Positions 1 to 4,901 of a stretch of DNA of 5,329 bases are shown here, piece after piece. The stretch comes from 2-02-FULL-38-15 sp964645555 (GTDB lineage: Bacteria; Patescibacteriota; Microgenomatia; Daviesbacterales; UBA10151). The stretch covers positions 1 to 5,329 of the forward strand of contig CAZYBP010000063.1 of NCBI GenBank assembly GCA_964645555.1. Direction: 5' to 3'. How positions within the stretch are numbered: position 1 is the stretch's first letter; each line of letters starts with the position of its first letter. The position numbers and the translations under genes are program-made. The notes beneath the pieces are model-generated. The model ran no database searches, had not been told where the DNA came from, and was given only the letters and a program-made list of their open reading frames with translations.

Positions 1-58
1 GTTAAAATCAGACGGCAAAATTCGTTACTGTCTCATATGTATCTGAACTTTTTCATTA

Positions 59-781
59 CTAGGAAAACCTTTTGATAGATGAGTTATGAGTTAAAATTTC
101 TAAACTATCATCTAGAGGTTTTAATTCCACCTTTTTACCATACTTTGTTTCTAAAGCTTTTTTGAGTAGCCAGTCAGCAAGTTTTGGGTTTTTGGGTAAG
201 AGTGAGCCATGCATGTAACAACCAATAGCGTTTTTATAAATACATCCTTCTACTTTATCCTTGCCATTATTTCCAAATCCTTTAATTACCATGCCAAAAG
301 GAATGGCATCTTTTCTAAGATGTGTTTTACCTGAATGGTTTTCAAAACCAACTAGTTTTCCAAACATTGAATCAATGACTAGATTACCAATCATGCGATC
401 AAAACTTGCTAGAGTATAAGCTGGGAATAATCCTACTCCATCAAGTTTGGGTCCTTTGTGAGGTTTGTAGTATTCTCCTAAAAGTTGGTAGCCTCCACAA
501 ATAGAAAGTAAAGGTACTCCCTGTTCCACCTCTGATTTAATTATTTTTCCCTTACCACTTTTTAGAAGATCAGTAGCAACTAATTCTTGTTGCTGATCCT
601 GACCCCCGCCAAAAAAGAAAATATCTACCTCACCTTTTGTTAATTTATCCCCTATGGAAATGTTTTTAACTACTACATCTATACCTCTCCAGTTGGCACG
701 CTTTTTTAAAGCAATAATATTGCCTGTATCTCCATAGATATTCATTAAATCACCGTAGAGGTAGCCAATTGTTATCTTCAT
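59..781 (-). CDS. gatD: GatD, glutaminase subunit of the lipid II isoglutaminyl synthase
   Basis: This 240-residue protein is a class I glutamine amidotransferase of the CobB/CobQ-like type. In the known MurT-GatD complex, GatD hydrolyses glutamine and passes ammonia to MurT, which converts D-isoglutamate in the lipid II stem peptide to D-isoglutamine at the cytoplasmic membrane. Visible motifs are FFFGGGQDQQQ (residues 55-65), the nucleophile elbow SICGGYQLLG with Cys95, Arg129 in FDRM (matching a substrate-binding Arg known in Staphylococcus aureus GatD), GFENHSG (145-151), and YMHGSLLPKNP with catalytic His191. Length is normal for the family. The ATG lies 4 bp after the murT stop, so the two are surely cotranscribed and probably translationally coupled; the purine-rich GGAAGGAAGAAG inside the end of murT is rather far from the start. 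Cobyric acid synthase or BioD is unlikely because the protein is a single GATase domain next to murT. Confidence 0.95.
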   Translation of the reverse strand: MKITIGYLYGDLMNIYGDTGNIIALKKRANWRGIDVVVKNISIGDKLTKGEVDIFFFGGGQDQQQELVATDLLKSGKGKIIKSEVEQGVPLLSICGGYQLLGEYYKPHKGPKLDGVGLFPAYTLASFDRMIGNLVIDSMFGKLVGFENHSGKTHLRKDAIPFGMVIKGFGNNGKDKVEGCIYKNAIGCYMHGSLLPKNPKLADWLLKKALETKYGKKVELKPLDDSLEILTHNSSIKRFS

Positions 782-785
782 AAGA

Positions 786-2087
786 TTATTCTTCTTCCTT
801 CCAGTAATCCTTCTTTACTCCTTGCTTTGCCAGAATATGTTGTAGTTCTAACATTGCAGTATATGTAGGAAGGATAAAAAGACGCCCTTTTAGGCCCTTT
901 TGAGCTTGTTTTAGAGCCTTTTCTATGTCGGCCTCAATATTTTCCTCTTTGATTTCAAACCCAGCATATTTAAGCCTAACTGCCAAATCATAAGCTCTGC
1001 TACCACTACAGATAACTTTTAACTTTTGACTTTTAACTTTTAACTTTTCAAACTCTGCATCCCAGATCCAGGAGACATCGGTTCCATCTGCTAGATTATC
1101 ATTTAATGCCAATAGCAAGCGGTCATCTTTTTTTAGCTGTGGAGCTATTGTTTCAAAAACCTGAGTTGCTCCAGCTGGATTTTTAATTAGGAAAATATAT
1201 CCAAAAGGTAATTTCTCTACCCTTCCAAAAGCTGGTGAGAAGTTTTTTAAAGAATTTATCATCTGTTTTGGATTCAATCCTAAATTTATACCAGCTACAA
1301 ATGAAGCTAAAAAGTCATAAATATGGTAAATACCTGGTAAGGGCAAGTGGAACGTATGTTGTATATCGTTTAAGATCGTCAGATCGTAAGCTTTGCTTAT
1401 CGTAATATCGAATTTTGAACCACTTAGGCCAGTAAGTTTAATATTTTTAGCCTCAAAGTCTAATTTTACCTTCCTTTTTTCCAGAGACTCTCCCTTTAAC
1501 TTGTAATTTTGCAAACCAAACTTTTGAACCTTTCCTCTAAAACAATCCGCTAGTTTAGCAGTATTTGCATCATCTCCATTAACCAAAACCTTGGTTTGCG
1601 GATCTATCTTTTTTAGAGTTTCGCACCATTTGTTCACTACACTGTTTACTTCCCCATATCTATCCAGCTGATCCCTGTAAACATTTAGAAACACCATAAT
1701 ATCCGGCTCTATTTTTGGGACTACAGTATTAAAAGCAGCTTCATCCAATTCCCAAATACCCAGATCAAAAGAATGCAAAGTGAAGAGTGAAGAGTTTTGA
1801 ATTAAAGCGGAAGCAATGCCCCGCTCAAGGTTGGAACCGGTATGGTTTCTTAAAACTTTTAGCCCTGACTGTGTAGCAAGATGAGCCACTAATCTGGCAG
1901 TTGTAGTTTTTCCATTTGTACCAGTAATGACTATATTATGAGGGGCTTGTTTGATCAGCTTTTCTACTAAATTGGGATCTATTTTTAAGCTGTATAAACC
2001 CGGAGCAGCAGAGCCTCCGCCAAGCTTTAAACTTTTTACAACTTTGACAATGAATTTACCTATTAAAAGAGCGAATAAGGTGCGCAT
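786..2087 (-). CDS. murT: MurT, Mur-ligase-like ATP-dependent subunit of lipid II isoglutaminyl synthase
   Basis: From the ATG at 2087 the protein has 433 residues. The sequence shows the Mur ligase P-loop GTNGKTTT, the central WELDEAAF motif, NVYRDQLDRYGE, and the MurT-specific C-terminal domain (DUF1727) with NPAGATQV, LNDNLADGTDVSWIWD and SGSRAYDLAVRLKYAG. An Asp in the DVSWIWD region of S. aureus MurT is thought to complete the GatD catalytic triad, and it is kept here. MurT activates the D-isoglutamate carboxylate of lipid II with ATP for amidation by GatD. I chose ATG 2087 because MRTLFALLIGK then GGGSAAPG matches the usual family N-terminus; an in-frame GTG at 2105 would add six residues and sits 1 bp after the preceding stop. 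Odd points: the Cys4 zinc ribbon normally inserted in the middle domain is absent, with only isolated cysteines present, and a KLKVKSQKLKV segment encoded by a 7-bp tandem repeat is inserted after DVSWIWDAEFE. Confidence 0.95.
   Translation of the reverse strand: MRTLFALLIGKFIVKVVKSLKLGGGSAAPGLYSLKIDPNLVEKLIKQAPHNIVITGTNGKTTTARLVAHLATQSGLKVLRNHTGSNLERGIASALIQNSSLFTLHSFDLGIWELDEAAFNTVVPKIEPDIMVFLNVYRDQLDRYGEVNSVVNKWCETLKKIDPQTKVLVNGDDANTAKLADCFRGKVQKFGLQNYKLKGESLEKRKVKLDFEAKNIKLTGLSGSKFDITISKAYDLTILNDIQHTFHLPLPGIYHIYDFLASFVAGINLGLNPKQMINSLKNFSPAFGRVEKLPFGYIFLIKNPAGATQVFETIAPQLKKDDRLLLALNDNLADGTDVSWIWDAEFEKLKVKSQKLKVICSGSRAYDLAVRLKYAGFEIKEENIEADIEKALKQAQKGLKGRLFILPTYTAMLELQHILAKQGVKKDYWKEEE
1014..1048. 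repeat. Five tandem copies of a 7-bp unit inside murT
   Basis: Plus-strand units are AACTTTT, AACTTTT, GACTTTT, AACTTTT, AACTTTT, with one base differing in the middle copy. Three units equal 21 bp, so the encoded peptide repeats every seven residues (KLKVKSQ then KLKV). The segment sits between two conserved C-terminal motifs of MurT and looks like a surface-loop insertion. Gain or loss of one unit would shift the frame and remove the end of MurT. Confidence 0.85.
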
Positions 2088-2093
2088 GGAGAG

Positions 2094-2102
2094 ATTGTAG
2101 CA
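2094..2102 (-). promoter_or_regulatory. Extended -10 promoter for murT-gatD, start codon at the predicted +1
   Basis: The minus strand reads TGCTACAAT, a TGn-extended -10 element, followed by CTCTCC and then the ATG at 2087. Normal -10 to +1 spacing puts the transcript start on the A of the ATG, giving a leaderless mRNA. There is no clear -35 and no Shine-Dalgarno sequence before this ATG. Inferred from sequence alone. Confidence 0.5.
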
Positions 2103-2106
2103 CACG

Positions 2107-2757
2107 TTAATTTCCGATTATTAATTGACCTGAAACAGCAGCAATTTTAGGTAAAGTCATAGCATGAGTTTTTGTTTGTTCTGCTTTAAACTGAGTTGCA
2201 AATTTGTCTAAGTCATTCATAAAGTATGAAACTCCGGCGCCCCAATGGGGTGAAGCTGCATAGATTCTGTTCATAGAATATGGTTCGGTGTAGCCTCTAT
2301 TTAAATAGTTTTCTCTAAGTCCTTGAGAAATAGTAAAAATAGCATCTCTCCAGGAATCAAAATATATTGCTTGGGTACCATAAACCCCCCAGCCCCAAGC
2401 ATTGTAGCCTCCGGGTATAAATTTACCAAAGGTAGATTCAACCCCGGCAATAGCAGGTAACATTTTCCAATCTAAATTATAGGTTTCGGCAGCATCAATA
2501 AAATCTTGAGCATGATATTGTAAAGGTGAATTGTATCGGGCTAAGTATTTTTGTAGGATTTCAGCCTCTTTGTCTAGCTTTTTAGCCGTAATTTCCTCAA
2601 TTTGATCCCTTTTTGTATCCACTTGAGCAGACACCTCAGTAGTGCTAGATCGCAAGGGAATAAGGATTAAAAGAAGAACTATAAGCGAAGCTTGAAAACG
2701 GCGTTTGAAATCAGAGCTTACAAACTTGTTTATAAGTATGGTGATTCTTTTATGCAT
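2107..2757 (-). CDS. Membrane-anchored glucosaminidase/lytic-transglycosylase-like cell-wall protein (paralogue 2)
   Basis: This 216-residue protein has a basic N-terminus, a hydrophobic segment at about residues 22-36 (signal anchor or signal peptide), a charged, probably helical linker (47-75), and an extracytoplasmic domain at about 70-185. The domain resembles glucosaminidase/lysozyme-fold murein hydrolases: LLPAIAGVES-type helix (here MLPAIAGVESTFGK) with candidate catalytic Glu107, YNAWGWGVYG resembling the NLFGIKG motif of glucosaminidases, and FDSWRDAI. It would act on peptidoglycan outside the membrane; catalysis and linkage cut are not proven by the sequence. About 30 residues follow the domain, ending in a mildly hydrophobic tail. 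It is a paralogue of the gene upstream. The ATG has a good AGGA ribosome site 7 nt away, but that site lies in a strong leader hairpin. The stop codon is 19 bp before the murT ATG. Confidence 0.75.
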   Translation of the reverse strand: MHKRITILINKFVSSDFKRRFQASLIVLLLILIPLRSSTTEVSAQVDTKRDQIEEITAKKLDKEAEILQKYLARYNSPLQYHAQDFIDAAETYNLDWKMLPAIAGVESTFGKFIPGGYNAWGWGVYGTQAIYFDSWRDAIFTISQGLRENYLNRGYTEPYSMNRIYAASPHWGAGVSYFMNDLDKFATQFKAEQTKTHAMTLPKIAAVSGQLIIGN

Positions 2758-2758
2758 T

Positions 2759-2799
2759 AAAAAATCCTGACTCTATCTTTGGGACAGATATCAGGATTT
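2759..2799 (-). terminator. Hairpin with U-run containing the ribosome binding site: terminator/attenuator or translational switch
   Basis: On the minus strand AAATCCTGA (2799-2791) pairs perfectly with TCAGGATTT (2770-2762). Inside it TATCT (2790-2786)... pairs as TATCT/AGATA with a 7-nt loop and a 3-nt bulge (GAG) on the 3' side, giving about 14 bp in all. The 3' arm runs into six T residues (2764-2759), then A and the start codon of the gene at 2757. The Shine-Dalgarno AGGA (2768-2765) is inside the 3' arm, so folding would hide it. The same element lies 60 nt after the stop of the upstream paralogue and could end that transcript. Confidence 0.7.
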
Positions 2800-2808
2800 G
2801 AGTGGTAA

Positions 2809-2837
2809 ATAGTAACAAATTTAACCCAAAAAGTCAA
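2809..2837 (-). promoter_or_regulatory. Sigma-70-type promoter for the downstream hydrolase-like gene
   Basis: The minus strand shows TTGACT (2837-2832), a 17-bp spacer, and TACTAT (2814-2809) preceded by TGT, so it is also an extended -10. The predicted start is near 2803-2802, only a few bases before the leader hairpin. This is the best promoter match in the window. The leader would be about 45 nt and almost entirely hairpin. Confidence 0.65.
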
Positions 2838-2858
2838 ATATTATGGGGTTTTTAGAAA

Positions 2859-3449
2859 CTAACGAAGTTCTATCATAAAGGAGTTAACGCCTTTGGCCCA
2901 GGCTCCCCCTTTTGCTAGGGATGGAGGTGTATATTTGGCCATGATTTTTTCCGGGGTAGTTAAACCCATATTCAAATAATCCTCCCTCAAAGCTCTGCCT
3001 ACTCTCTCGATTGCTTTGTCCCAGGAGTCAAATTTTAACTTCATGTTACCGTATATGCCATAACCAAAGGGATTAAAAGAATTATTGATAATTTTGAGTC
3101 CGCCGTTTGACTCCTGCATGGCAATTGCCGGCAGTAGTCTGTAATCCAAATTATATTTGTCTGCTACAGTGACGAAAGTATTGCTGTATTTTGCCAGAGG
3201 TGATTTATAATCAGTTAAAAAGTCTTCTATTATTTTGGTTCTGGCATCAATCTTTTCTATTTCATCAAAGACTTGAGTGTTTGTCTGAGGTAAGGCGGCA
3301 TAAACTCTAAAGCTTTGGCCGACGGGTTTTACTACTTTGGTTGTTGAAAGATAAATTGTAAAAAAAGAGGCGAACATTAAGGAAGTAATAGTAGCTCCAA
3401 ACCACCCTGTTATTAACCACACATTAAATTGAGGTTTAAGGTTGTCCAT
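2859..3449 (-). CDS. Membrane-anchored glucosaminidase/lytic-transglycosylase-like cell-wall protein (paralogue 1)
   Basis: From the ATG at 3449 the protein has 196 residues. It has a short cytoplasmic N-terminus, one long hydrophobic segment (about residues 9-34) that should act as signal anchor, a linker, and one extracytoplasmic domain aligned over its length with the downstream gene: YKSPLAKY, YNLDYRLLPAIAMQES with candidate catalytic Glu113, NPFGYGIYG, FDSWDKAI and LREDYLNMG. NPFGYGIYG is close to the NLFGIKG signature of glucosaminidases. Expected role is peptidoglycan cleavage or binding outside the membrane. The protein stops right after the domain, without the tail of its paralogue. 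A TTG at 3455 would add two residues; I prefer the ATG. No ribosome site stands at a normal distance, fitting a very short leader. It lies between yvcK and its paralogue, all envelope-related. Confidence 0.75.
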   Translation of the reverse strand: MDNLKPQFNVWLITGWFGATITSLMFASFFTIYLSTTKVVKPVGQSFRVYAALPQTNTQVFDEIEKIDARTKIIEDFLTDYKSPLAKYSNTFVTVADKYNLDYRLLPAIAMQESNGGLKIINNSFNPFGYGIYGNMKLKFDSWDKAIERVGRALREDYLNMGLTTPEKIMAKYTPPSLAKGGAWAKGVNSFMIELR

Positions 3450-3456
3450 CTGCAAA

Positions 3457-3500
3457 ATTTTAGCGCTTCCATACTAACTAGAAATCTTGTATTTTGTCAA
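3457..3500 (-). promoter_or_regulatory. Candidate promoter region for the upstream hydrolase-like paralogue
   Basis: Two readings are possible on the minus strand. A consensus TTGACA (3500-3495) is followed after 18 bp by TAGTAT (3476-3471), giving a leader of about 15 nt. Alternatively TAAAAT (3462-3457) lies 7 nt before the ATG and would give a leaderless mRNA, but has no -35 at proper spacing. The first has the better -35; neither leaves a properly spaced ribosome site. Confidence 0.45.
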
Positions 3501-3517
3501 CCCCGATTAAATCGGAG
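3501..3517 (-). terminator. Short hairpin after yvcK, weak terminator or operator candidate
   Basis: On the minus strand a 7-bp stem (one G-T pair) with core CCGAT-TTA-ATCGG lies 15 bp after the yvcK stop and directly before the TTGACA box of the next gene. No T-run follows, so termination is uncertain; its place beside the -35 would also suit an operator. The sequence TTGAC occurs on both sides of it as a direct repeat. Confidence 0.3.
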
Positions 3518-3531
3518 TCAATACTTTGAGG

Positions 3532-4554
3532 CTAAATAAGTTGCAAAATGGCTTTTGCAAGTTTTTCCGGGTCATGGCGGAAGAGATGTTCCCTGATATG
3601 ATAAACGCCAAGTAAATCTTTAACAAATTTTATTTTTGGAGCAATCTCTTTGCAAACTTGTTCGTCTATTGCTACAGGTTCCTGATTTTCCTTTTCATAA
3701 ATGTTTAGGACCTCTTTTCCTAAACCGTTTGAATTGGCAATCACATAATCGATCCTCTCTTTATCTTCCAAATAGGATATAAAGACCTTCAAATAATCCG
3801 AGGCCTTAAAATAATCCGTCTCACCTCTTTTGGTCATCAGATTGAGTATCAAAACTACCTTGGCTTTTGAAGCAATAATTGCTTCTTTAACTCCTCCAAC
3901 CAAAAGATGAGGCAGGATTGAGGTATATAAGTCACCCGCAGAAAAGACAATCTTATCTGCTTGTTGGATAGCTGCAATTACATCCGGATTAGGATCGGCA
4001 TTAGTATCAAAATATACCCTCATGATTTTGTGTTTAGGGTTGTAGTTTTTCTTCTCGCCTCTTAAATCTATATTTGTTTCCCCTTCAATTTCCTGGCCTG
4101 ATTCAAGTTTGGCTATTAAATTCAATTCAGTAAGGCTGACAGGTAAAACTTTAGCCCGTATTCTAAAAAGTAATCTTTCTGCCTCTGTTCCCCTATCAGC
4201 TCCTTTATAAATATGCTCAAGTCTGGCTGTAATCAAATTGCCTAAGCTATGACCTTTTAATGGTCCAGCTACTTCTTCTAATCTGTCATCAAATAATTTT
4301 TGAGCAACTTGTCGTTGTTTGGGATCTTCCATTAAAGCTAGCAAGCATTGTCTGAAGTCGCCTGGAGGTAAAATACCCAGTTCTGTTCTGAGCCTGCCGG
4401 AAGAACCGCCGCTGTCCCAGGTGCCTACCACTGCACTGATTAATTCCGGCTGGTTTAGTTCAACTAAACCTCTTAGTAAAGAAAAGTGCCCTGTGCCTCC
4501 ACCAAAGGTAACAATATTTTGTTGGTAAGGGTATTTTTTATTTGCCGATGCCAT
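3532..4554 (-). CDS. yvcK: YvcK/CofD-like protein, UDP-sugar-binding regulator of cell-wall and carbon metabolism
   Basis: From ATG 4554 the protein has 340 residues, slightly longer than Bacillus YvcK. It shows the family's nucleotide-binding loop FGGGTGHFSLLRGL (17-30), DSGGSSGRLRTELGILPPGDFRQCLLAL (47-74), LKGHSLGNL (99-107), NPDVIAAIQQAD and SAGDLYTSILPHLLVGG. YvcK proteins of Firmicutes and Mycobacterium bind UDP-GlcNAc, are needed for growth on gluconeogenic substrates and help place cell-wall synthesis; no enzymatic activity is established. The related CofD makes coenzyme F420, but nothing here suggests F420 and the motifs are YvcK-like. Variations are TWDSGGSSG where many relatives have ADDGGSSG, and SAGDLY for GPGDLY. 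I rejected longer starts: the frame stays open into the oppositely oriented tRNA-Leu, and an ATG at 4578 lies upstream of the -10 box. The usual neighbours rapZ and whiA are absent here; murT-gatD and hydrolase-like genes follow instead. Confidence 0.93.
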   Translation of the reverse strand: MASANKKYPYQQNIVTFGGGTGHFSLLRGLVELNQPELISAVVGTWDSGGSSGRLRTELGILPPGDFRQCLLALMEDPKQRQVAQKLFDDRLEEVAGPLKGHSLGNLITARLEHIYKGADRGTEAERLLFRIRAKVLPVSLTELNLIAKLESGQEIEGETNIDLRGEKKNYNPKHKIMRVYFDTNADPNPDVIAAIQQADKIVFSAGDLYTSILPHLLVGGVKEAIIASKAKVVLILNLMTKRGETDYFKASDYLKVFISYLEDKERIDYVIANSNGLGKEVLNIYEKENQEPVAIDEQVCKEIAPKIKFVKDLLGVYHIREHLFRHDPEKLAKAILQLI

Positions 4555-4563
4555 TTGGGAGAT

Positions 4564-4572
4564 ATTATAACA
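4564..4572 (-). promoter_or_regulatory. Extended -10 promoter for yvcK, nearly leaderless
   Basis: The minus strand reads TGTTATAAT, a consensus extended -10, then ATCTCCCAA and ATG 4554. The expected start is around 4557-4555, leaving 0-3 nt of leader and no room for a Shine-Dalgarno sequence. No good -35 is present at 16-18 bp, as is usual when the TG extension is present. Confidence 0.6.
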
Positions 4573-4577
4573 TTTCA

Positions 4578-4586
4578 TGGTAAAAT
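4578..4586 (+). promoter_or_regulatory. Extended -10 promoter for tRNA-Leu(CAG)
   Basis: TGGTAAAAT ends 12 bp before the tRNA. Transcription would begin near 4593-4594, giving a 5-nt 5' leader. It lies back to back with the yvcK -10 on the other strand, 8 bp away, so the two polymerase sites must overlap. The -35 is weak. Confidence 0.55.
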
Positions 4587-4598
4587 AGTTGCCAGAGA

Positions 4599-4681
4599 GC
4601 CGAGGTGGTGAAATGGTATACACGCAGCCCTCAGAAGGCTGTGAGCGCAAGCTCGTGGAGGTTCAAATCCTCTCCTCGGCA
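4599..4681 (+). tRNA. trnL: tRNA-Leu, anticodon CAG
   Basis: A complete class II tRNA. The acceptor stem GCCGAGG (4599-4605) pairs with CCTCGGC (4674-4680) and A4681 is the discriminator. The anticodon stem CAGCC/GGCTG encloses loop CTCAGAA with anticodon CAG at 4632-4634 (reads CUG). A long variable arm GAGC-GCAA-GCTC is typical of Leu. T-arm GGAGG-TTCAAAT-CCTCT has one G-T pair. CCA is not encoded: the discriminator is followed by CTG, unlike the second tRNA-Leu of the window. An inverted repeat starts on the discriminator base. Confidence 0.97.
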
Positions 4682-4769
4682 CTGATATCCGTTTATCTTA
4701 ACTCGCTACGCTTCGTTAAGTTGCACTTCACCAGTGCACGCACAGCTAAACAATAAAACGGATATCAGT
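4681..4769. repeat. 14-bp perfect inverted repeat with inner hairpins, abutting tRNA-Leu
   Basis: ACTGATATCCGTTT (4681-4694) is exactly complementary to AAACGGATATCAGT (4756-4769), enclosing 61 nt. Inside are two smaller hairpins: CTTAAC/GTTAAG (4697-4702/4715-4720, 12-nt loop) and TGCACT/AGTGCA (4722-4727/4733-4738, 5-nt loop). TGCACTTC (4722-4729) can also pair with GAAGTGCA (4776-4783), linking this structure to the next one. No open frame or promoter is seen here. It resembles a REP/MITE-like palindromic element; it lacks a T-run and so is not a standard terminator. Confidence 0.8.
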
Positions 4770-4826
4770 CCTGTCGAAGTGCATTTCAGTGTAGTTAAAC
4801 AAACTGAACTAAACGAATGACAGGAC
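4768..4826 (+). repeat. Second inverted repeat, holding the ribosome site of the GIY-YIG reading frame
   Basis: GTCCTGTC (4768-4775) pairs with GACAGGAC (4819-4826); an inner 6-bp stem TTCAGT/ACTGAA (4785-4790/4803-4808) is almost coaxial. It overlaps the previous repeat by 2 bp. The AGGA (4822-4825), spaced 7 nt from the ATG at 4833, lies in the 3' arm and would be masked in the folded RNA. Confidence 0.7.
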
Positions 4827-4831
4827 AACAA

Positions 4832-4901
4832 AATGTATTACATTTACATCTTAAAAAGTATTAAAGAATGTATTACATTTACATCTTAAAAAGTATTAAA
4901 G
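4832..4901 (+). repeat. Perfect 35-bp tandem duplication at the start of the GIY-YIG gene
   Basis: Positions 4832-4866 and 4867-4901 are identical. Each copy holds the start codon and the codons for MYYIYILKSIK. Because 35 is not a multiple of three, translation from the first copy's ATG runs out of frame in the second copy and stops at 4889. Confidence 0.95.
4833..4889 (+). pseudogene. Out-of-frame first copy of the GIY-YIG start (18 codons)
   Basis: The ATG at 4833 has the well-spaced AGGA ribosome site and encodes MYYIYILKSIK, then enters the wrong frame (ECITFTS) and ends at TAA 4887-4889. It overlaps the intact frame starting at 4868 by 22 nt. It is either a remnant made by the duplication or an upstream frame that hands ribosomes on to the full gene. 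Confidence 0.7.

Noticed and set aside
1..58. A further gene or terminator downstream of gatD
   Set aside because: Short minus-strand starts close at once (7 and 3 codons), and only 4-5-bp complementarities are present; nothing supportable.
2088..2105. GTG start for murT at 2105
   Set aside because: A GGAA lies about 6 nt upstream, so it is possible, but MCYNLS is not family-like, and the extended -10 box and family alignment favour ATG 2087.
4319..4528. 69-codon open frame on the plus strand
   Set aside because: It lies wholly inside the conserved yvcK coding region on the other strand, has no recognisable motif or ribosome site, and is a shadow of conserved codons.
3532..4554. CofD, 2-phospho-lactate transferase of F420 synthesis
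   Set aside because: Same fold family, but GGGTGHFSLLRGL, LPPGDFRQ and GHSLGNL fit YvcK, and there are no F420 genes nearby.
4555..4650. N-terminal extension of yvcK up to position 4650
   Set aside because: It would run antisense through the first 52 nt of tRNA-Leu(CAG) and over the yvcK -10 box; the added residues do not look like the family.
4681..4769. Intrinsic terminator of tRNA-Leu(CAG)
   Set aside because: The stem encloses 61 nt and is not followed by a T-run; neither inner hairpin has one either.
4681..4901. CRISPR array or classical insertion sequence
   Set aside because: There is one palindromic zone and one two-copy tandem repeat, without regularly spaced repeats, transposase or flanking target duplication.
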